Source: Candidatus Cloacimonadota bacterium (lineage in GTDB: Bacteria > Cloacimonadota > Cloacimonadia > Cloacimonadales > Cloacimonadaceae). Taken from it: 64,000 nucleotides of DNA. A program made the translations under genes and the position numbers. The notes beneath the pieces were generated by a model that saw only the letters and a list, made by a program, of their open reading frames with translations, had not been told where the DNA came from and searched no databases. Where the stretch lies: the NCBI GenBank assembly GCA_012728875.1, contig JAAYEF010000029.1, forward strand, positions 62,001 through 126,000. Direction: 5' to 3'. Shown one piece after another: positions 61,580 to 64,000 of this stretch (within the stretch, counting starts at the first letter, position 1; each line of letters opens with the position of its first letter).

Positions 61580-62989
61580 TCAGAAGAACAGGTCTCGTTT
61601 TCCTTCCTTCATTTCCGTCAATTTTTCGGTTACCGCCTGGCGCATATTATCTTCCTCGATTTTGGCGAGTTCATTGTCGATAAGCTCCAAACCGGCTTTC
61701 AGTGTGCGTTTGCTCGAAAAATCATAAAGATATTCGGCGAAGGTGAGCAGTGCGTTTGGCGTGCAAAAACGCTTCACAAAGCCCGGCACGGCAAATTCCA
61801 TGAAGTGTTCCCCGGTGCGTCCTGCGCGGTAGCAACTGGTGCAGAAAGAAGGAATGTAGCCGCCTTTGGCAAGTTCGTAAATCACGTCGTCCAAGCTGCG
61901 GGTGTCGCCCAAAACGAATTGGCTTTTCTTTTTGGATTCATCGTCTTTGGCGGAATAGTCGCCCACTCCGATGCTGGAGCCGGCGTCAATTTGGGAAACT
62001 CCATAGCGCAGGATTTCATTGCGAATGGCGATGGGTTCGCGCGCCGTGAGAATCATGCCGGTATAGGGCACGCTGAGACGCAAAACAGCCACCAGATGCC
62101 TGAAATCTTCGTCTGAAACCTGATGGGGTGGGTGTTCTGCAAAGTCCGTTCCGATGGCGGGTTCGATGCGCGGGAAGGAAATCGTGTGGGGACCCACGCC
62201 GAATCTATCTTCCAGGTGGATGGTGTGGTAAAGCAGACCCATCACCTCAAATTTCCAGTCGTAAAGCCCCATCAATGCGCCGATACCCATGTCGTCGATT
62301 CCGGCTTGCATGGCGCGGTCCAGTCCATCCAAACGCCAAAGGAAGCTGCTTTTGGGTCCGCGGGGGTGCTGTTTTTCGTAGGTGGGCTGGTGATAGGTTT
62401 CCTGGAAAATCTGGTAGGTGCCGATGCCGACTGATTTCACCGTGCGAAAACCTTCGATATCCAGCGGTGCGGCGTTGATATTCACGCGGCGAATCTCGCC
62501 CTTATGATATTTTGTGTCGTAAACCGTTTGCACCGTTTCGGCAATGTATTCGGGTGAATACATGGGATGCTCGCCATAAACCATGATCAGGCGCTTGTGT
62601 CCGGTTTCCACCAGGGATTGCGTTTCATGAACCAATTCGTCGTGGGTGAGCGTGGCTCTCACACATTCCTTGTTTGAAATACGGAAACCGCAATAGACGC
62701 AGTCGTTGATACATTCGTTGCCCACATACAGCGGAGCAAAGAGCACGATGCGGTTGCCGTAGATGCGTTCCTTCAGTTCGTGTGCGCCATCCAGAATAAG
62801 CTGCTTCAATTCCGGATCTTTCACGCTGACAAGCGCAGCAGTTTCGTCCGGATCCAGCCTGTTTTTGTCCAGAGATTTCGCAATGATCTCCCGGATCCTG
62901 GATTCCGGAGCATGAGCTTCGCTGGCAATCAACTCTTCGATTTTTCCAGTGGGGATAAAGGATTTCAAGCCTTCGGTGCTGATCTTCAT
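61580..62989 (-). CDS. hydG: [FeFe]-hydrogenase H-cluster maturase HydG
   Basis: Radical-SAM tyrosine lyase that supplies the CO and CN ligands of the hydrogenase active site. The 469-residue protein has C93-x3-C97-x2-C100 (ECINDCVYCGF), LIMVYGEHPMYS, the CPMG-like GIGALMGLYDWK loop, and the auxiliary cluster cysteines in FCTSCYRAGRTGEHF near residue 390. The presence of HydG implies an [FeFe] hydrogenase and its HydE/HydF partners elsewhere. The start is ATG 62989, ten bases after the small TM1266-type gene. Confidence 0.95.
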   Translation of the reverse strand: MKISTEGLKSFIPTGKIEELIASEAHAPESRIREIIAKSLDKNRLDPDETAALVSVKDPELKQLILDGAHELKERIYGNRIVLFAPLYVGNECINDCVYCGFRISNKECVRATLTHDELVHETQSLVETGHKRLIMVYGEHPMYSPEYIAETVQTVYDTKYHKGEIRRVNINAAPLDIEGFRTVKSVGIGTYQIFQETYHQPTYEKQHPRGPKSSFLWRLDGLDRAMQAGIDDMGIGALMGLYDWKFEVMGLLYHTIHLEDRFGVGPHTISFPRIEPAIGTDFAEHPPHQVSDEDFRHLVAVLRLSVPYTGMILTAREPIAIRNEILRYGVSQIDAGSSIGVGDYSAKDDESKKKSQFVLGDTRSLDDVIYELAKGGYIPSFCTSCYRAGRTGEHFMEFAVPGFVKRFCTPNALLTFAEYLYDFSSKRTLKAGLELIDNELAKIEEDNMRQAVTEKLTEMKEGKRDLFF

Positions 62990-62999
62990 TTTTTCTCCA

Positions 63000-63248
63000 T
63001 TATATTTTCAATGTTATTGTTTTCACGTTTACAGACCTGATTTGGCCAAGTTTTCCGGAGAATGAGCCCAAGGTGTCCATGTCTGCCTCCACCACCAAAA
63101 AGATGACCGACACATTTTTGTCGCGCATGGGATAGCCCACCCTCATCAAAATGTGTGAGGAAAACTTGTGGATCAGTTCTGAAACGGGGTTGAATGCCAC
63201 ATCCACGTCTTCCACCACGATGGTCACGATGTGCCTTTTGGGCTCCAT
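63000..63248 (-). CDS. TM1266-type putative iron-only hydrogenase regulator
   Basis: An 82-residue protein of the TM1266 family (ACT/NikR-like fold), which is found next to [FeFe]-hydrogenase maturation genes. Motifs such as HIVTIVVEDVDVAF and VSVIFLVVEADMDTLGSFSGKLG are typical. Members are thought to regulate hydrogenase maturation; no ligand is established. AGGAGA lies ahead of ATG 63248. It is the leading gene of the hydG operon. Confidence 0.85.
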   Translation of the reverse strand: MEPKRHIVTIVVEDVDVAFNPVSELIHKFSSHILMRVGYPMRDKNVSVIFLVVEADMDTLGSFSGKLGQIRSVNVKTITLKI

Positions 63249-63356
63249 ATATTTCTCCTGTATTGATATTTTTGCTGGGAGAAAGAATACAGTTCTGCAC
63301 GGGGATTTTCCTCCCTTGATGCCGGAACGTATCCCTCATCTCAGGTTTATTTGGTC

Positions 63357-63384
63357 ATCTTATTCCCAGCCATATTTTTGGCAA
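63357..63384 (-). promoter_or_regulatory. Promoter candidate for TM1266-type gene and hydG
   Basis: Minus strand TTGCCA (63384-63379), 16-base spacer, TAAGAT (63362-63357; four of six). The start codon is about 110 bases downstream. Weak but the best candidate in the gap. Confidence 0.35.
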
Positions 63385-63498
63385 GGTTTTTTTTGGTTTC
63401 CCACCATCCTGGGTTTCGAGACTAACAAAGATAAAGTACAGGGCAGTCTTGATCTCACTTAGGTTACCTCTCTTTAGTGATTGCTTCTGATCTTGACA

Positions 63499-64000
63499 TC
63501 AGGCATTAGTAGAATCGACACAGATTGTTTTGTGTTTTATATGGTAATCAATGCATCGCTTTGTGCAGTAATTGATTAACTTGTTTGCTGTGCTATTATA
63601 AAAATCTTGAAAATCTGCTTGTTTTGAAACCAGACTATTGTAGTGAAGCCTGCCGAAAACAATTTTGTCCACACTACCAATACTATCTAAAATGGGCTCT
63701 AATCTTTGATTTACAATGTTTGGAGTAGGATAAGGCTCAATGCTAACCCATGTTTTACACCCTAAAGAACGTAACTCCTTCATACTAGAAATTCTTTCAT
63801 TGTAACTCGCAGAAAACGGTTCATAGGATTTCCTAAATTCATCGTTCAGTGACACAAGAGATATGCCCCAATGGTGATTTTTTCGGAAATCTGCTAACTG
63901 AATTGGCAAGATTCCCTTTGTTAGCGCTGAACATATAATTCCTTGTGAATCTAAATATCTAATAATCTCTAAACTCATTTCCTGAATCTCAGGATATCCA
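63499..64000 (-). CDS. Radical-SAM protein fragment (SplB-like), runs off window
   Basis: The reading frame is open to the right edge, so the real amino end lies outside; the window holds about 166 codons. The segment IIRYLDSQGIICSALTKGIL, followed by LVSLNDEFRKSYEP and WVSIEPYPTP, resembles the second half of SplB/Rv2578c-type radical-SAM proteins. The cysteine cluster is expected beyond the edge. The gene and its 5' and 3' flanks are clearly more AT-rich than the rest of the window, suggesting horizontal gain. Substrate unknown. Confidence 0.65.
   Translation of the reverse strand, partial: GYPEIQEMSLEIIRYLDSQGIICSALTKGILPIQLADFRKNHHWGISLVSLNDEFRKSYEPFSASYNERISSMKELRSLGCKTWVSIEPYPTPNIVNQRLEPILDSIGSVDKIVFGRLHYNSLVSKQADFQDFYNSTANKLINYCTKRCIDYHIKHKTICVDSTNA

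Noticed and set aside
1-64000. tRNA, rRNA, CRISPR arrays, insertion sequences
   Set aside because: I looked for cloverleaf-like segments, rRNA blocks, regularly spaced repeats and transposase motifs and saw none that I could support.

Overview
The window looks like ordinary chromosome from an anaerobic, diderm (LPS-bearing) bacterium, most likely of the Candidatus Cloacimonadota or a close Fibrobacterota/Chlorobiota/Bacteroidota relative. I infer this from a combination of genes: C-terminal secretion-sorting (FlgD/type IX-like) domains on secreted proteins, a gingipain-family (C25) cell-surface protein, DUF2723 (TMEM260-like) membrane protein, lipid A kinase LpxK, class III (anaerobic) ribonucleotide reductase, the [FeFe]-hydrogenase maturase HydG, an SDR-type threonine dehydrogenase and a sodium/proton-pumping Nqr/Rnf-type membrane complex. 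No rRNA, tRNA, CRISPR array or insertion sequence was recognised.

Layout. 1-4,000: end of a sugar ABC permease operon (two permeases) followed by a large DUF2723 membrane protein and a clear terminator. 4,100-8,160: cutC-mlrC pair, a secreted FG-GAP protein with its own promoter, and a 29-residue mini ORF. 8,190-10,680: zinc-responsive ArsR-family repressor with operator and a P1B-type zinc/cadmium ATPase. 10,740-12,640: thrS. 12,667-15,487 (minus): ABC exporter in which the permease is fused to a CPBP membrane protease. 15,488-16,126: long intergenic region carrying a palindromic repeat. 16,127-23,725: methyltransferase, rho, TPR/SPOR protein, mutS, SurA-like lipoprotein. 24,081-30,612 (minus): giant C25-family surface protein and an LVIVD-repeat lipoprotein. 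30,821-38,689: CsgG-like lipoprotein, threonine dehydrogenase, Gfo/Idh/MocA oxidoreductase, asnS, aminotransferase, LysM protein.

38,718-40,720: flavin reductase-like protein, a small envelope protein and a prepilin peptidase. 40,717-51,061 (minus): a long run of closely packed genes: EF-G-like GTPase, then yebC-ruvC-ruvA-rsmB-PASTA protein, then an nqrBCDEF-type cluster without nqrA and without rnfB/rnfC, ending in an unknown 151-residue protein. 51,377-52,471: SGNH-hydrolase lipoprotein. 52,480-55,718 (minus): tightly overlapping operon of a UvrC-amino-half-like protein with a degenerate nuclease site, purC, a lone receiver domain and lpxK. 56,240-61,525: nrdD, nrdG and a fused B12-binding/radical-SAM/DUF2344 protein. 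61,580-63,248 (minus): hydG with a TM1266-type small regulator. 63,499-64,000: an AT-rich, probably foreign radical-SAM fragment running off the window.

The parts most worth follow-up are the unusual Nqr/Rnf gene set with its unknown terminal gene, the UvrC-like protein with intact Fe-S cysteines but missing nuclease residues, the C25 protein whose catalytic histidine appears replaced by tryptophan, and a family of dispersed palindromic elements seen three times.
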